Part shown: positions 26,201 to 40,800 of the stretch, one piece after another
Numbering within the stretch: position 1 is the first letter of the stretch
Layout: each line of letters starts with the position of its first letter
Assembly (NCBI GenBank): GCA_948099385.1
Contig: CANUEZ040000206.1
Coordinates: 1,054,001 to 1,118,000, forward strand
DNA from: Fasciola hepatica
Lineage: Eukaryota; Platyhelminthes; Trematoda; Plagiorchiida; Fasciolidae
DNA length: 64,000 nt
Direction: 5' to 3'
Program-made: the position numbers and the translations under genes
Notes under the pieces: generated by a model
Seen by the model: the letters and a program-made list of their open reading frames with translations, nothing else
Database searches by the model: none
Told to the model about the DNA's origin: nothing

Positions 26201-29200
26201 TGTCATTTCTCGTAGTTATTCGTGTCTGGGTCACTGCTAACCCAACGAACAACGAGTTTGCATTTGCAAGCGCTCATCTCATATTCATAGTCAGTAAGTA
26301 GTATGTGAACGTGTGTGTGGACGACATTTTCGAGGAAGCACACGACGGGTTTGGCGGTTGTTGCCGCTCATCAGCTATGCGTACTCGGTACTCCTATGCC
26401 CACTCGACTTCTGACTTGTACACTCCGATGATCATTTTTCATGTTCAATAGGATCTAATTTGAATCGTCTCGATTGTGAATGGATACTGTTGATTGAAGT
26501 GGCGACAAATGAATGAGAATTGTCATTTCTCGTTAATATTCGTGTCTGGGTCACTGCTAACCCAACGAACAACGAGTTTGCATTTGCAAGCGCTCATCTC
26601 ATATTCATAGTCAGTAAGTAGTATGTGAACGTGTGTGTGGACGACATTTTCGAGGAAGCACACGACCGGTTTGGCGGTTGTTGCCGCTCATCAGCTATGC
26701 GTACTCGGTACTCCTATGCCCACTCGACTTCTGACTTGTACACTCCGATGATCTTTTTCATGTTCAATAGGATCTAATTTGAATCGTCTCGATTGTGAAT
26801 GGATACTGTTGATTGAAGTGGCGACAAATGAATGAGAATTGTCATTTCTCGTAGTTATTCGTGTCTGGGTCACTGCTAACCCAACGAACAACGAGTTTGC
26901 ATTTGCAAGCGCTCATCTCATATTCATAGTCAGTAAGTAGTATGTGAACGTGTGTGTGGACGACATTTTCGAGGAAGCACACGACCGGTTTGGCGGTTGT
27001 TGCCGCTCATCAGCTATGCGTACTCGGTACTCCTATGCCCACTCGTCTTCTGACTTGTACACTCCGATGATCATTTTTCATGTTCAATAGGATCTAATTT
27101 GAATCGTCTCGATTGTGAATGGATACTGTTGATTGAAGTGGCGACAAATGAATGAGAATTGTCATTTCTCGTAGTTATTCGTGTCTGGGTCACTGCTAAC
27201 CCAACGAACAACGAGTTTGCATTTGCAAGCGCTCATCTCATATTCATAGTCAGTAAGTAGTATGTGAACGTGTGTGTGGACGACATTTTCGAGGAAGCAC
27301 ACGACCGGTTTGGCGGTTGTTGCCGCTCATCAGCTATGCGTACTCGGTACTCCTATGCCCACTCGTCTTCTGACTTGTACACTCCGATGATCTTTTTTCA
27401 TGTTCAATAGGATCTAATTTGAATCGTCTCGATTGTGAATGGATACTGTTGATTGGAGTGGCGACAAACGAATGAGAATTGTCATTTCTCGTAGTTATTC
27501 GTGTCTGGGTCACTGCTAACCCAACGAACAACGAGTTTGCATTTGCAAGCGCTCATCTCATATTCATAGTCAGTAAGTAGTATGTGAACGTGTGTGTGGA
27601 CGACATTTTCGAGGAAGCACACGACCGGTTTGGCGGTTGTTGCCGGTCATCAGCTATGCGTACTCGGTACTCCTATGCCCACTCGTCTTCTGACTTGTAC
27701 ACTCCGATGATCTTTTTTCATGTTCAATAGGATCTAATTTGAATCGTCTCGATTGTGAATGGATACTGTTGATTGAAGTGGCGACAAATGAATGAGAATT
27801 GTCATTTCTCGTAGTTATTCGTGTCTGGGTCACTGCTAACCCAACGAACAACGAGTTTGCATTTGCAAGCGCTCATCTCATATTCATAGTCAGTAAGTAG
27901 TATGTGAACGTGTGTGTGGACGACATTTTCGAGGAAGCACACAACCGGTTTGGCGGTTGTTGCCGCTCATCAGCTATGCGTACTCGGTACTCCTATGCCC
28001 ACTCGTCTTCTGACTTGTACACTCCGATGATCTTTTTTCATGTTCACTAGTATCTAAATTGAATCGTCTCGATTGTGAATGGATACTGTTGATTGGAGTG
28101 GCGACAAATGAATGAGAATTGTCATTTCTCGTAGTTATTCGTGTCTGGGTCACTGCTAACCCAACGAACAACGAGTTTGCATTTGCAAGCGCTCATCTCA
28201 TATTCATAGTCAGTAAGTAGTATGTGAACGTGTGTGTGGACGACATTTTCGAGGAAGCACACGACCGGTTTGGCGGTTGTTGCCGCTCATCAGCTATGCG
28301 TACTCGGTACTCCTATGCCCACTCGTCTTCTGACTTGTACACTCCGATGATCATTTTTCATGTTCAATAGGATCTAATTTGAATCGTCTCGATTGTGAAT
28401 GGATACTGTTGATTGAAGTGGCGACAAATGAATGAGAATTGTCATTTCTCGTAGTTATTCGTGTCTGGGTCACTGCTAACCCAACGAACAACGAGTTTGC
28501 ATTTGCAAGCGCTCATCTCATATTCATAGTCAGTAAGTAGTATGTGAACGTGTGTGTGGACGACATTTTCGAGGAAGCACACGACCGGTTTGGCGGTTGT
28601 TGCCGCTCATCAGCTATGCGTACTCGGTACTCCTATGCCCACTCGTCTTCTGACTTGTACACTCCGATGATCTTTTTTCATGTTCAATAGGATCTAATTT
28701 GAATCGTCTCGATTGTGAATGGATACTGTTGATTGAAGTGGCGACAAATGAATGAGAATTGTCATTTCTCGTAGTTATTCGTGTCTGGGTCACTGCTAAC
28801 CCAACGAACAACGAGTTTGCATTTGCAAGCGCTCATCTCATATTCATAGTCAGTAAGTAGTATGTGAACGTGTGTGTGGACGACATTATCGAGGAAGCAC
28901 ACGACCGGTTTGGCGGTTGTTGCCGCTCATCAGCTATGCGAACTCGGTACTCCTATGCCCACTCGTCTTCTGACTTGTACACTCCGATGATCTTTTATGT
29001 TCACTAGGATCTTATTTGAATCGTCCGGATTGTGAATGGATACTGTTGATTGAAGTGGCGACAAATGAATGAGAATTGTCATTTCTCGTAATTATTCGTG
29101 TCTGGGTCACTGCTAACCCAACGAACAACGAGTTTGCATTTGCAAGCGCTCATCTCATATTCATAGTCAGTAAGTAGTATGTGAACGTGTGTGTGGACGA

Positions 29201-30347
29201 CATTTTCGAGGAAGCACACGACCGGTTTGGCGGTTGTTGCCGCTCATCAGCTATGCGTACTCGGTACTCCTATGCCCACTCGACTTCTGACTTGTACACT
29301 CCGATGATCTTTTATGTTCACTAGGATCTTATTTGAATCGTCTCGATTGTGAATGGATACTGTTGATTGAAGTGGCGACAAACGAATGAGAATTGTCATT
29401 TCTCGTTATTATTTGTGTCTGGGTCACTGCTAACCCAACGAACAACGAGTTTGCATTTGCAAGCGCTCATCTCATATTCATAGTCAGTAAGTAGTATGTG
29501 AACGTGTGTGTGGACGACATTTTCGAGGAAGCACACGACGGGTTTGGCGGTTGTTGCCGGTCATCAGCTATGCGTACTCGGTACTCCTATGCCCACTCGT
29601 CTTCTGACTTGTACACTCCGATTATCTTTTTTCATGTTCAATAGGATCTAATTTGAATCGTCTCGATTGTGAATGGATACTGTTGATTGAAGTGGCGACA
29701 AATGAATAAGAATTGTCATTTCTCGTAGTTATTCGTGTCTGGGTCACTGCTAACCCAACGAACAACGAGTTTGCATTTGCAAGCGCTCATCTCATATTCA
29801 TAGTCAGTAAGTAGTATGTGAACGTGTGTGTGGACGACATTTTCGAGGAAGCACACGACCGGTTTGGCGGTTGTTGCCGCTCATCAGCTATGCGTACTCG
29901 GTACTCCTATGCCCACTCGTCTTCTGACTTGTACACTCCGATGATCTTTTTTCATGTTCAAAAGGATCTAATTTGAATCGTCTCGATTGTGAATGGATAC
30001 TGTTGATTGAAGTGGCGACAAATGAATGAGAATTGTCATTTCTCGTAGTTATTCGTGTCTGGGTCACTGCTAACCCAACGAACAACGAGTTTGCATTTGC
30101 AAGCGCTCATCTCATATTCATAGTCAGTAAGTAGTATGTGAACGTGTGTGTGGACGACATTTTCGAGGAAGCACACGACCGGTTTGGCGGTTGTTGCCGC
30201 TCATCAGCTATGCGTACTCGGTACTCCTATGCCCACTCGTCTTCTGACTTGTACACTCCGATGATCTTTTTTCATGTTCAATAGGATCTAATTTGAATCG
30301 TCTCGATTGTGAATGGATACTGTTGATTGAAGTGGCGACAAATGAAT

Positions 30348-33300
30348 GAGAATTGTCATTTCTCGTAGTTATTCGTGTCTGGGTCACTGCTAACCCAACG
30401 AACAACGAGTTTGCATTTGCAAGCGCTCATCTCATATTCATAGTCAGTAAGTAGTATGTGAACGTGTGTGTGGACGACATTTTCGAGGAAGCACACGACC
30501 GGTTTGGCGGTTGTTGCCGCTCATCAGCTATGCGTACTCGGTACTCCTATGCCCACTCGTCTTCTGACTTGTACACTCCGATGATCATTTTTCATGTTCA
30601 ATAGGATCTAATTTGAATCGTCTCGATTGTGAATGGATACTGTTGATTGGAGTGGCGACAAACGAATGAGAATTGTCATTTCTCGTAGTTATTTGTGTCT
30701 GGGTCACTGCTAACCCAACGAACAACGAGTTTGCATTTGCAAGCGCTCATCTCATATTCATAGTCAGTAAGTAGTATGTGAACGTGTGTGTGGACGACAT
30801 TTTCGAGGAAGCACACGACCGGTTTGGCGGTTGTTGCCGCTCATCAGCTATGCGTACTCGGTACTCCTATGCCCACTCGTCTTCTGACTTGTACACTCCG
30901 ATGATCTTTTTTTCATGTTCAATAGGATCTAATTTGAATCGTCTCGATTGTGAATGGATACTGTTGATTGAAGTGGCGACAAATGAATAAGAATTGTCAT
31001 TTCTCGTAATTATTCGTGTCTGGGTCACTGCTAACCCAACGAACAACGAGTTTGCATTTGCAAGCGCTCATCTCATATTCATAGTCAGTAAGTAGTATGT
31101 GAACGTGTGTGTGGACGACATTTTCGAGGAAGCACACGACCGGTTTGGCGGTTGTTGCCGCTCATCAGCTATGCGTACTCGGTACTCCTATGCCCACTCG
31201 TCTTCTGACTTGTACACTCCGATGATCTTTTTTCATGTTCAATAGGATCTAATTTGAATCGTCTCGATTGTGAATGGATACTGTTGATTGAAGTGGCGAC
31301 AAATGAATGAGAATTGTCATTTCTCGTAGTTATTCGTGTCTGGGTCACTGCTAACCCAACGAACAACGAGTTTGCATTTGCAAGCGCTCATCTCATATTC
31401 ATAGTCAGTAAGTAGTATGTGAACGTGTGTGTGGACGACATTTTCGAGGAAGCACACGACCGGTTTGGCGGTTGTTGCCGCTCATCAGCTATGCGTACTC
31501 GGTACTCCTATGCCCACTCGTCTTCTGACTTGTACACTCCGATGATCTTTTTTCATGTTCAATAGGATCTAATTTGAATCGTCTCGATTGTGAATGGATA
31601 CTGTTGATTGAAGTGGCGACAAATGAATGAGAATTGTCATTTCTCGTAGTTATTCGTGTCTGGGTCACTGCTAACCCAACGAACAACGAGTTTGTATTTG
31701 CAAGCGCTCATCTCATATTCATAGTCAGTAAGTAGTATGTGAACGTGTGTGTGGACGACATTTTCGATGAAGCACACGACCGGTTTGGCGGTTGTTGCCG
31801 CTCATCAGCTATGCGAACTCGGTACTCCTATGCCCACTCGTCTTCTGACTTGTACACTCCGATGATCTTTTTTTCATGTTCAATAGGATCTCATTTGAAT
31901 CGTCTCGATTGTGAATGGATACTGTTGATTGAAGTGGCGACAAATGAATGAGAATTGTCATTTCTCGTAGTTATTCGTGTCTGGGTCACTGCTAACCCAA
32001 CGAACAACGAGTTTGCATTTGCAAGCGCTCATCTCATATTCATAGTCAGTAAGTAGTATGTGAACGTGTGTGTGGACGACATTTTCGAGGAAGCACACGA
32101 CCGGTTTGGCGGTTGTTGCCGCTCATCAGCTATGCGTACTCGGTACTCCTATGCCCACTCGTCTTCTGACTTGTACACTCCGATGATCTTTTTTCATGTT
32201 CAATAGGATCTAATTTGAATCGTCTCGATTGTGAATGGATACTGTTGATTGAATTGGCGACAAATGAATGAGAATTGTCATTTCTCGTAGTTATTTGTGT
32301 CTGGGTCACTGCTAACCCAACGAACAACGAGTTTGCATTTGCAAGCGCTCATCTCATATTCATAGTCAGTAAGTAGTATGTGAACGTGTGTGTGGACGAC
32401 ATTTTCGATGAAGCACACGACCGGTTTGGCGGTTGTTGCCGCTCATCAGCTATGCGTACTCGGTACTCCTATGCCCACTCGACTTCTGACTTGTACACTC
32501 CGATGATCATTTTTCATGTTCAATAGGATCTAATTTGAATCGTCTCGATTGTGAATGGATACTGTTGATTGGAGTGGCGACAAACGAATGAGAATTGTCA
32601 TTTCTCGTAGTTATTTGTGTCTGGGTCACTGCTAACCCAACGAACAACGAGTTTGCATTTGCAAGCGCTCATCTCATATTCATAGTCAGTAAGTAGTATG
32701 TGAACGTGTGTGTGGACGACATTTTCGAGGAAGCACACGACCGGTTTGGCGGTTGTTGCCGCTCATCAGCTATGCGTACTCGGTACTCCTATGCCCACTC
32801 GTCTTCTGACTTGTACACTCCGATGATCTTTTATGTTCACTAGGATCTAATTTGAATCGTCTCGATTGTGAATGGATACTGTTGATTGAAGTGGCGACAA
32901 ATGAATAAGAATTGTCATTTCTCGTAATTATTCGTGTCTGGGTCACTGCTAACCCAACGAACAACGAGTTTGCATTTGCAAGCGCTCATCTCATATTCAT
33001 AGTCAGTAAGTAGTATGTGAACGTGTGTGTGGACGACATTTTCGAGGAAGCACACGACCGGTTTGGCGGTTGTTGCCGCTCATCAGCTATGCGTACTCGG
33101 TACTCCTATGCCCACTCGTCTTCTGACTTGTACACTCCGATGATCTTTTTTCATGTTCAATAGGATCTAATTTGAATCGTCTCGATTGTGAATGGATACT
33201 GTTGATTGAAGTGGCGACAAATGAATGAGAATTGTCATTTCTCGTAGTTATTCGTGTCTGGGTCACTGCTAACCCAACGAACAACGAGTTTGCATTTGCA

Positions 33301-34245
33301 AGCGCTCATCTCATATTCATAGTCAGTAAGTAGTATGTGAACGTGTGTGTGGACGACATTTTCGAGGAAGCACACAACCGGTTTGGCGGTTGTTGCCGCT
33401 CATCAGCTATGCGTACTCGGTACTCATATGCCCACTCGTCTTCTGACTTGTACACTCCGATGATCTTTTTTCATGTTCAATAGGATCTAATTTGAATCGT
33501 CTCGATTGTGAATGGATACTGTTGATTGAAGTGGCGACAAATGAATGAGAATTGTCATTTCTCGTAGTTATTCGTGTCTGGGTCACTGCTAACCCAACGA
33601 ACAACGAGTTTGTATTTGCAAGCGCTCATCTCATATTCATAGTCAGTAAGTAGTATGTGAACGTGTGTGTGGACGACATTTTCGATGAAGCACACGACCG
33701 GTTTGGCGGTTGTTGCCGCTCATCAGCTATGCGAACTCGGTACTCCTATGCCCACTCGTCTTCTGACTTGTACACTCCGATGATCTTTTTTTCATGTTCA
33801 ATAGGATCTAATTTGAATCGTCTCGATTGTGAATGGATACTGTTGATTGAAGTGGCGACAAATGAATGAGAATTGTCATTTCTCGTAATTATTCGTGTCT
33901 GGGTCACTGCTAACCCAACGAACAACGAGTTTGCATTTGCAAGCGCTCATCTCATATTCATAGTCAGTAAGTAGTATGTGAACGTGTGTGTTGACTACAT
34001 TTTCGAGGAAGCACACGACCGGTTTGGCGGTTGTTGCCGCTCATCAGCTATGCGTACTCGGTACTCCTATGCCCACTCGACTTCTGACTTGTACACTCCG
34101 ATGATCTTTTTTCATGTTCAATAGGATCTAATTTGAATCGTCTCGATTGTGAATGGATACTGTTGATTGAAGTGGCGACAAATGAATGAGAATTGTCATT
34201 TCTCGTTATTATTCGTGTCTGGGTCACTGCTAACCCAACGAACAA
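30348..34245. repeat. Two copies of a six-monomer block (offset about 1,918-1,922 bp)
   Basis: Rare markers recur six monomers apart: gagtttgtatttgc with cgatgaagcac at about 31,690-31,770 and 33,608-33,690, and gattggagtggcgacaaacg followed by ttatttgtgtc at about 30,645-30,697 and 32,566-32,616. One monomer changed class between the copies: 321 bp in the first, near 30,905, and 317 bp in the second, near 32,825. The offset shifts from 1,922 to 1,918 across it. This suggests replacement of a single monomer after the block was duplicated. Confidence 0.75.
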
Positions 34246-37200
34246 CGAGTTTGCATTTGCAAGCGCTCATCTCATATTCATAGTCAGTAAGTAGTATGTG
34301 AACGTGTGTGTGGACGACATTTTCGAGGAAGCACACGACCGGTTTGGCGGTTGTTGCCGCTCATCAGCTATGCGTACTCGGTACTCCTATGCCCACTCGT
34401 CTTCTGACTTGTACACTCCGATGATCTTTTATGTTCACTAGGATCTAATTTGAATCGTCTGGATTGTGAATGGATACTGTTGATTGAAGTGGCGACAAAT
34501 GAATGAGAATTGTCATTTCTCGTATTTATTCGTGTCTGGGTCACTGCTAACCCAACGAACAACGAGTTTGCATTTGCAAGCGCTCATCTCATATTCATAG
34601 TCAGTAAGTAGTATGTGAACGTGTGTGTGGACGACATTTTCGAGGAAGCACACGACCGGTTTGGCGGTTGTTGCCGCTCATCAGCTATGCGTACTCGGTA
34701 CTCCTATGCCCACTCGTCTTCTGACTTGTACACTCCGATGATCTTTTTTCATGTTCAAAAGGATCTAATTTGAATCGTCTCGATTGTGAATGGATACTGT
34801 TGATTGAAGTGGCGACAAATGAATGAGAATTGTCATTTCTCGTAGTTATTCGTGTCTGGGTCACTGCTAACCCAACGAACAACGAGTTTGCATTTGCAAG
34901 CGCTCATCTCATATTCATAGTCAGTAAGTAGTATGTGAACGTGTGTGTGGACGACATTTTCGAGGAAGCACACGACGGGTTTGGCGGTTGTTGCCGCTCA
35001 TCAGCTATGCGAACTCGGTATTCCTATGCCCACTCGACTTCTGACTTGTACACTCCGATGATCATTTTTCATGTTCAATAGGATCTAATTTGAATCGTCT
35101 CGATTGTGAATGGATACTGTTGATTGAAGTGGCGACAAATGAATGAGAATTGTCATTTCTCGATATTATTCGTGTCTGGGTCACTGCTAACCCAACGAAC
35201 AACGAGTTTGCATTTGCAAGCGCTCATCTCATATTCATAGTCAGTAAGTAGTATGTGAACGTGTGTGTGGACGACATTTTCGAGGAAGCACACAACCAGT
35301 TTGGCGGTTGTTGCCGCTCATCAGCTATGCGTACTCGGTAATCCTATGCCCACTCGACTTCTGACTTGTACACTCCGATGATCTTTTTTTCATGTTCAAT
35401 AGGATCTCATTTGAATCGTCTCGATTGTGAATGGATACTGTTGATTGAAGTGGCGACAAATGAATGAGAATTGTCATTTCTCGTATTTATTCGTGTCTGG
35501 GTCACTGCTAACCCAACGAACAACGAGTTTGCATTTGCAAGCGCTCATCTCATATTCATAGTCAGTAAGTAGTATGTGAACGTGTGTGTGGACGACATTT
35601 TCGAGGAAGCACACGACCGGTTTGGCGGTTGTTGCCGCTCATCAGCTATGCGTACTCGGTACTCCTATGCCCACTCGTCTTCTGACTTGTACACTCCGAT
35701 TATCTTTTTTCATGTTCAATAGGATCTCATTTGAATCGTCTCGATTGTGAATGGATACTGTTGATTGAAGTGGCGACAAATGAATGAGAATTGTCATTTC
35801 TCGATATTATTCGTGTCTGGGTCACTGCTAACCCAACGACCACGAGTTTGCATTTGCAAGCGCTCATCTCATATTCATAGTCAGTAAGTAGTATGTGAAC
35901 GTGTGTGTTGACTACATTTTCGAGGAAGCACACGACGGGTTTGGCGGTTGTTGCCGCTCATCAGCTATGCGTACTCGGTACTCCTATGCCCACTCGTCTT
36001 CTGACTTGTACACTCCGATGATCTTTTTTCATATTCAATAGGATCTAATTTGAATCGTCTCGATTGTGAATGGATACTGTTGATTGAAGTGGCGACAAAT
36101 GAATGAGAATTGTCATTTCTCGTAGTTATTCGTGTCTGGGTCACTGCTAACCCAACGAACAACGAGTTTGCATTTGCAAGCGCTCATCTCATATTCATAG
36201 TCAGTAAGTAGTATGTGAACGTGTGTGTGGACGACATTTTCGAGGAAGCACACGACCGGTTTGTCGGTTGTTGCCGCTCATCAGCTATGCGTACTCGGTA
36301 CTCCTATGCCCACTCGTCTTCTGACTTGTACACTCCGATTATCTTTTATGTTCACTAGGATCTAATTTGAATCGTCTCGATTGTGAATGGATACTGTTGA
36401 TTGAAGTGGCGACCAACGAATGAGAATTGTCATTTCTCGATATTATTCGTGTCTGGGTCACTGCTAACCCAACGAACAACGAGTTTGCATTTGCAAGCGC
36501 TCATCTCATATTCATAGTCAGTAAGTAGTATGTGAACGTGTGTGTGGACGACATTTTCGAGGAAGCACACAACCGGTTTGGCGGTTGTTGCCGCTCATCA
36601 GCTATGCGTACTCGGTACTCCTATGCCCACTCGTCTTCTGACTTGTACACTCCGATGATCTTTTTCATGTTCAATAGGATCTAATTTGAATCGTCTCGAT
36701 TGTGAATGGATACTGTTGATTGAAGTGGCGACAAATGAATGAGAATTGTCATTTCTCGTAGTTATTCGTGTCTGGGTCACTGCTAACCCAACGAACAACG
36801 AGTTTGCATTTGCAAGCGCTCATCTCATATTCATAGTCAGTAAGTAGTATGTGAACGTGTGTGTGGACGACATTTTCGAGGAAGCACACAACCAGTTTGG
36901 CGGTTGTTGCCGCTCATCAGCTATGCGTACTCGGTACTCCTATGCCCACTCGTCTTCTGACTTGTACACTCCGATGATCTTTTTTCATGTTCAATAGGAT
37001 CTCATTTGAATCGTCTCGATTGTGAATGGATACTGTTGATTGAAGTGGCGACAAATGAATGAGAATTGTCATTTCTCGTAGTTATTCGTGTCTGGGTCAC
37101 TGCTAACCCAACGAACAACGAGTTTGCATTTGCAAGCGCTCATCTCATATTCATAGTCAATAAGTAGTATGTGAACGTGTGTGTGGACGACATTTTCGAG

Positions 37201-37802
37201 GAAGCACACGACGGGTTTGGCGGTTGTTGCCGGTCATCAGCTTTGCGTACTCGGTAATAATCTGTACAGTCGACCTCTGACCTTTACACTCCGATGATCT
37301 TTTATGTTCACTAGGATCTAATTTGAATCGTCTTGATTGTGAATGGATACTGTTGATTGAAGTGGCGACAAATGAATGAGAATTGTCATTTCTCGTAGTT
37401 ATTCGTGTCTGGGTCACTGCTAACCCAACGAACAACGAGTTTGCATTTGCAAGCGCTCATCTCATATTCATAGTCAGTAAGTAGTATGTGAACGTGTGTG
37501 TGGACGACATTTTCGAGGAAACACACAACCAGTTTGGCGGTTGTTGCCGGTCATCAGCTATGCGTACTCGGTACTCCTATGCCCACTCGTCTTCTGACTT
37601 GTACACTCCGATGATCTTCTATAATCATTAGGATCTAATTTGAATCGTCTCGATTGTGAATGGATACTGTTGATTGAAGTGGCGACAAATGAATGAGAAT
37701 TGTCATTTCTCGTAGTTATTCGTGTCTGGGTCACTGCTAACCCAACGAACAACGAGTTTGCATTTGCAAGCGCTCATCTCATATTCATAGTCAGTAAGTA
37801 GT

Positions 37803-40800
37803 ATGTGAACGTGTGTGTGGACGACATTTTCGAGGAAGCACACGACCGGTTTGTCGGTTGTTGCCGCTCATCAGCTATGCGTACTCGGTACTCCTATGCC
37901 CACTCGTCTTCTGACTTGTACACTTCGATGATCATTTTTCATGTTCAGTAGGACCTAATTTGAATCGTCTCGATTGTGAATGGATACTGTTGATTGAAGT
38001 GGCGACAAATGAATGAGAATTGTCATTTCTCGTAGTTATTCGTGTCTGGGTCACTGCTAACCCAACGAACAACGAGTTTGCATTTGCAAGCGCTCATCTC
38101 ATATTCATAGTCAGTAAGTAGTATGTGAACGTGTGTGTGGACGACATTTTCGAGGAAGCACACGACGGGTTTGGCGGTTGTTGCCGGTCATCAGCTATGC
38201 GTACTCGGTACTCCTATGCCCACTCGTCTTCTGACTTGTACACTCCGATGATCTTTTTTCATGTTCGATAGGATCTAATTTGAATCGTCTTGATTGTGAA
38301 TGGATACTGTTGATTGAAGTGGCGACAAATGAATGAGAATTGTCATTTCTCGTAGTTATTCGTGTCTGGGTCACTGCTAACCCAACGAACAACGAGTTTG
38401 CATTTGCAAGCGCTCATCTCATATTCATAGTCAGTAAGTAGTATGTGAACGTGTGTGTGGACGACATTATCGAGGAAGCACACGACCGGTTTGGCGGTTG
38501 TTGCCGCTCATCAGCTATGCGTACTCGGTACTCCTATGCCCACTCGACTTCTGACTTGTACACTCCGATGATCTTCTTTCATGTTCACTAGTATCTAATT
38601 TGAATCGTCTCGATTGTGAATGGATACTGTTGATTGAAGTGGCGACAAATGAATGAGAATTGTCATTTCTCGATATTATTCGTGTCTGGGTCACTGCTAA
38701 CCCAACGAACAACGAGTTTGCATTTGCAAGCGCTCATCTCATATTCATAGTCAGTAAGTAGTATGTGAACGTGTGTGTGGACGACATTTTCGAGGAAGCA
38801 CACGACCGGTTTGGCGGTTGTTGCCGCTCATCAGCTATGCGTACTCGGTACTCCTATGCCCACTCGTCTTCTGACTTGTACACTCCGATTATCTTTTATG
38901 TTCACTAGGATCTAATTTGAATCGTCTCGATTGTGAATGGATACTGTTGATTGAAGTGGCGACAAATGAATGAGAATTGTCATTTCTCGTAATTATTCGT
39001 GTCTGGGTCACTGCTAACCCAACGAACAACGAGTTTGCATTTGCAAGCGCTCATCTCATATTCATAGTCAGTAAGTAGTATGTGAACGTGTGTGTGGACG
39101 ACATTTTCGAGGAAGCACACGACCGGTTTGTCGGTTGTTGCCGCTCATCAGCTATGCGTACTCGGTACTCCTATGCCCACTCGTCTTCTGACTTGTACAC
39201 TTCGATGATCATTTTTCATGTTCAGTAGGACCTAATTTGAATCGTCTCGATTGTGAATGGATACTGTTGATTGAAGTGGCGACAAATGAATGAGAATTGT
39301 CATTTCTCGTAGTTATTCGTGTCTGGGTCACTGCTAACCCAACGAACAACGAGTTTGCATTTGCAAGCGCTCATCTCATATTCATAGTCAGTAATTAGTA
39401 TGTGAACGTGTGTGTTGACTACATTTTCGAGGAAGCACACGACGGGTTTGGCGGTTGTTGCCGGTCATCAGCTATGCGTACTCGGTACTCCTATGCCCAC
39501 TCGTCTTCTGACTTGTACACTCCGATGATCTTTTTTCATGTTCGATAGGATCTAATTTGAATCGTCTTGATTGTGAATGGATACTGTTGATTGAAGTGGC
39601 CACAAATGAATGAGAATTGTCATTTCTCGTAGTTATTCGTGTCTGGGTCACTGCTAACCCAACGAACAACGAGTTTGCATTTGCAAGCGCTCATCTCATA
39701 TTCATAGTCAGTAAGTAGTATGTGAACGTGTGTGTGGACGACATGTTCGAGGAAGCACACGACCGGTTTGGCGGTTGTTGCCGCTCATCAGCTATGCGTA
39801 CTCGGTACTCCTATGCCCACTCGACTTCTGACTTGTACACTCCGATGATCTTCTTTCATGTTCACTAGTATCTAATTTGAATCGTCTCGATTGTGAATGG
39901 ATACTGTTGATTGAAGTGGCGACAAATGAATGAGAATTGTCATTTCTCGATATTATTCGTGTCTGGGTCACTGCTAACCCAACGAACAACGAGTTTGCAT
40001 TTGCAAGCGCTCATCTCATATTCATAGTCAGTAAGTAGTATGTGAACGTGTGTGTGGACGACATTTTCGAGGAAGCACACGACCGGTTTGGCGGTTGTTG
40101 CCGCTCATCAGCTATGCGTACTCGGTACTCCTATGCCCACTCGTCTTCTGACTTGTACACTCCGATTATCTTTTATGTTCACTAGGATCTAATTTGAATC
40201 GTCTCGATTGTGAATGGATACTGTTGATTGAAGTGGCGACAAATGAATGAGAATTGTCATTTCTCGTAATTATTCGTGTCTGGGTCACTGCTAACCCAAC
40301 GAACAACGAGTTTGCATTTGCAAGCGCTCATCTCATATTCATAGTCAGTAAGTAGTATGTGAACGTGTGTGTGGACGACATTTTCGAGGAAGCACACGAC
40401 CGGTTTGTCGGTTGTTGCCGCTCATCAGCTATGCGTACTCGGTACTCCTATGCCCACTCGTCTTCTGACTTGTACACTTCGATGATCATTTTTCATGTTC
40501 AGTAGGACCTAATTTGAATCGTCTCGATTGTGAATGGATACTGTTGATTGAAGTGGCGACAAATGAATGAGAATTGTCATTTCTCGATATTATTCGTGTC
40601 TGGGTCACTGCTAACCCAACGAACAACGAGTTTGCATTTGCAAGCGCTCATCTCATATTCATAGTCAGTAAGTAGTATGTGAACGTGTGTGTTGACTACA
40701 TTTTCGAGGAAGCACACGACCGGTTTGGCGGTTGTTGCCGCTCATCAGCTATGCGTACTCGGTACTCCTATGCCCACTCGTCTTCTGACTTGTACACTCC

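Noticed and set aside
30778..33869. Plus-strand 70-codon open frames at 30,778, 31,739 and 33,657
   Set aside because: They appear only where the T tract has seven T, which shifts the frame past the usual stop, and they start on a GTG. They are length variants of the satellite and not genes.
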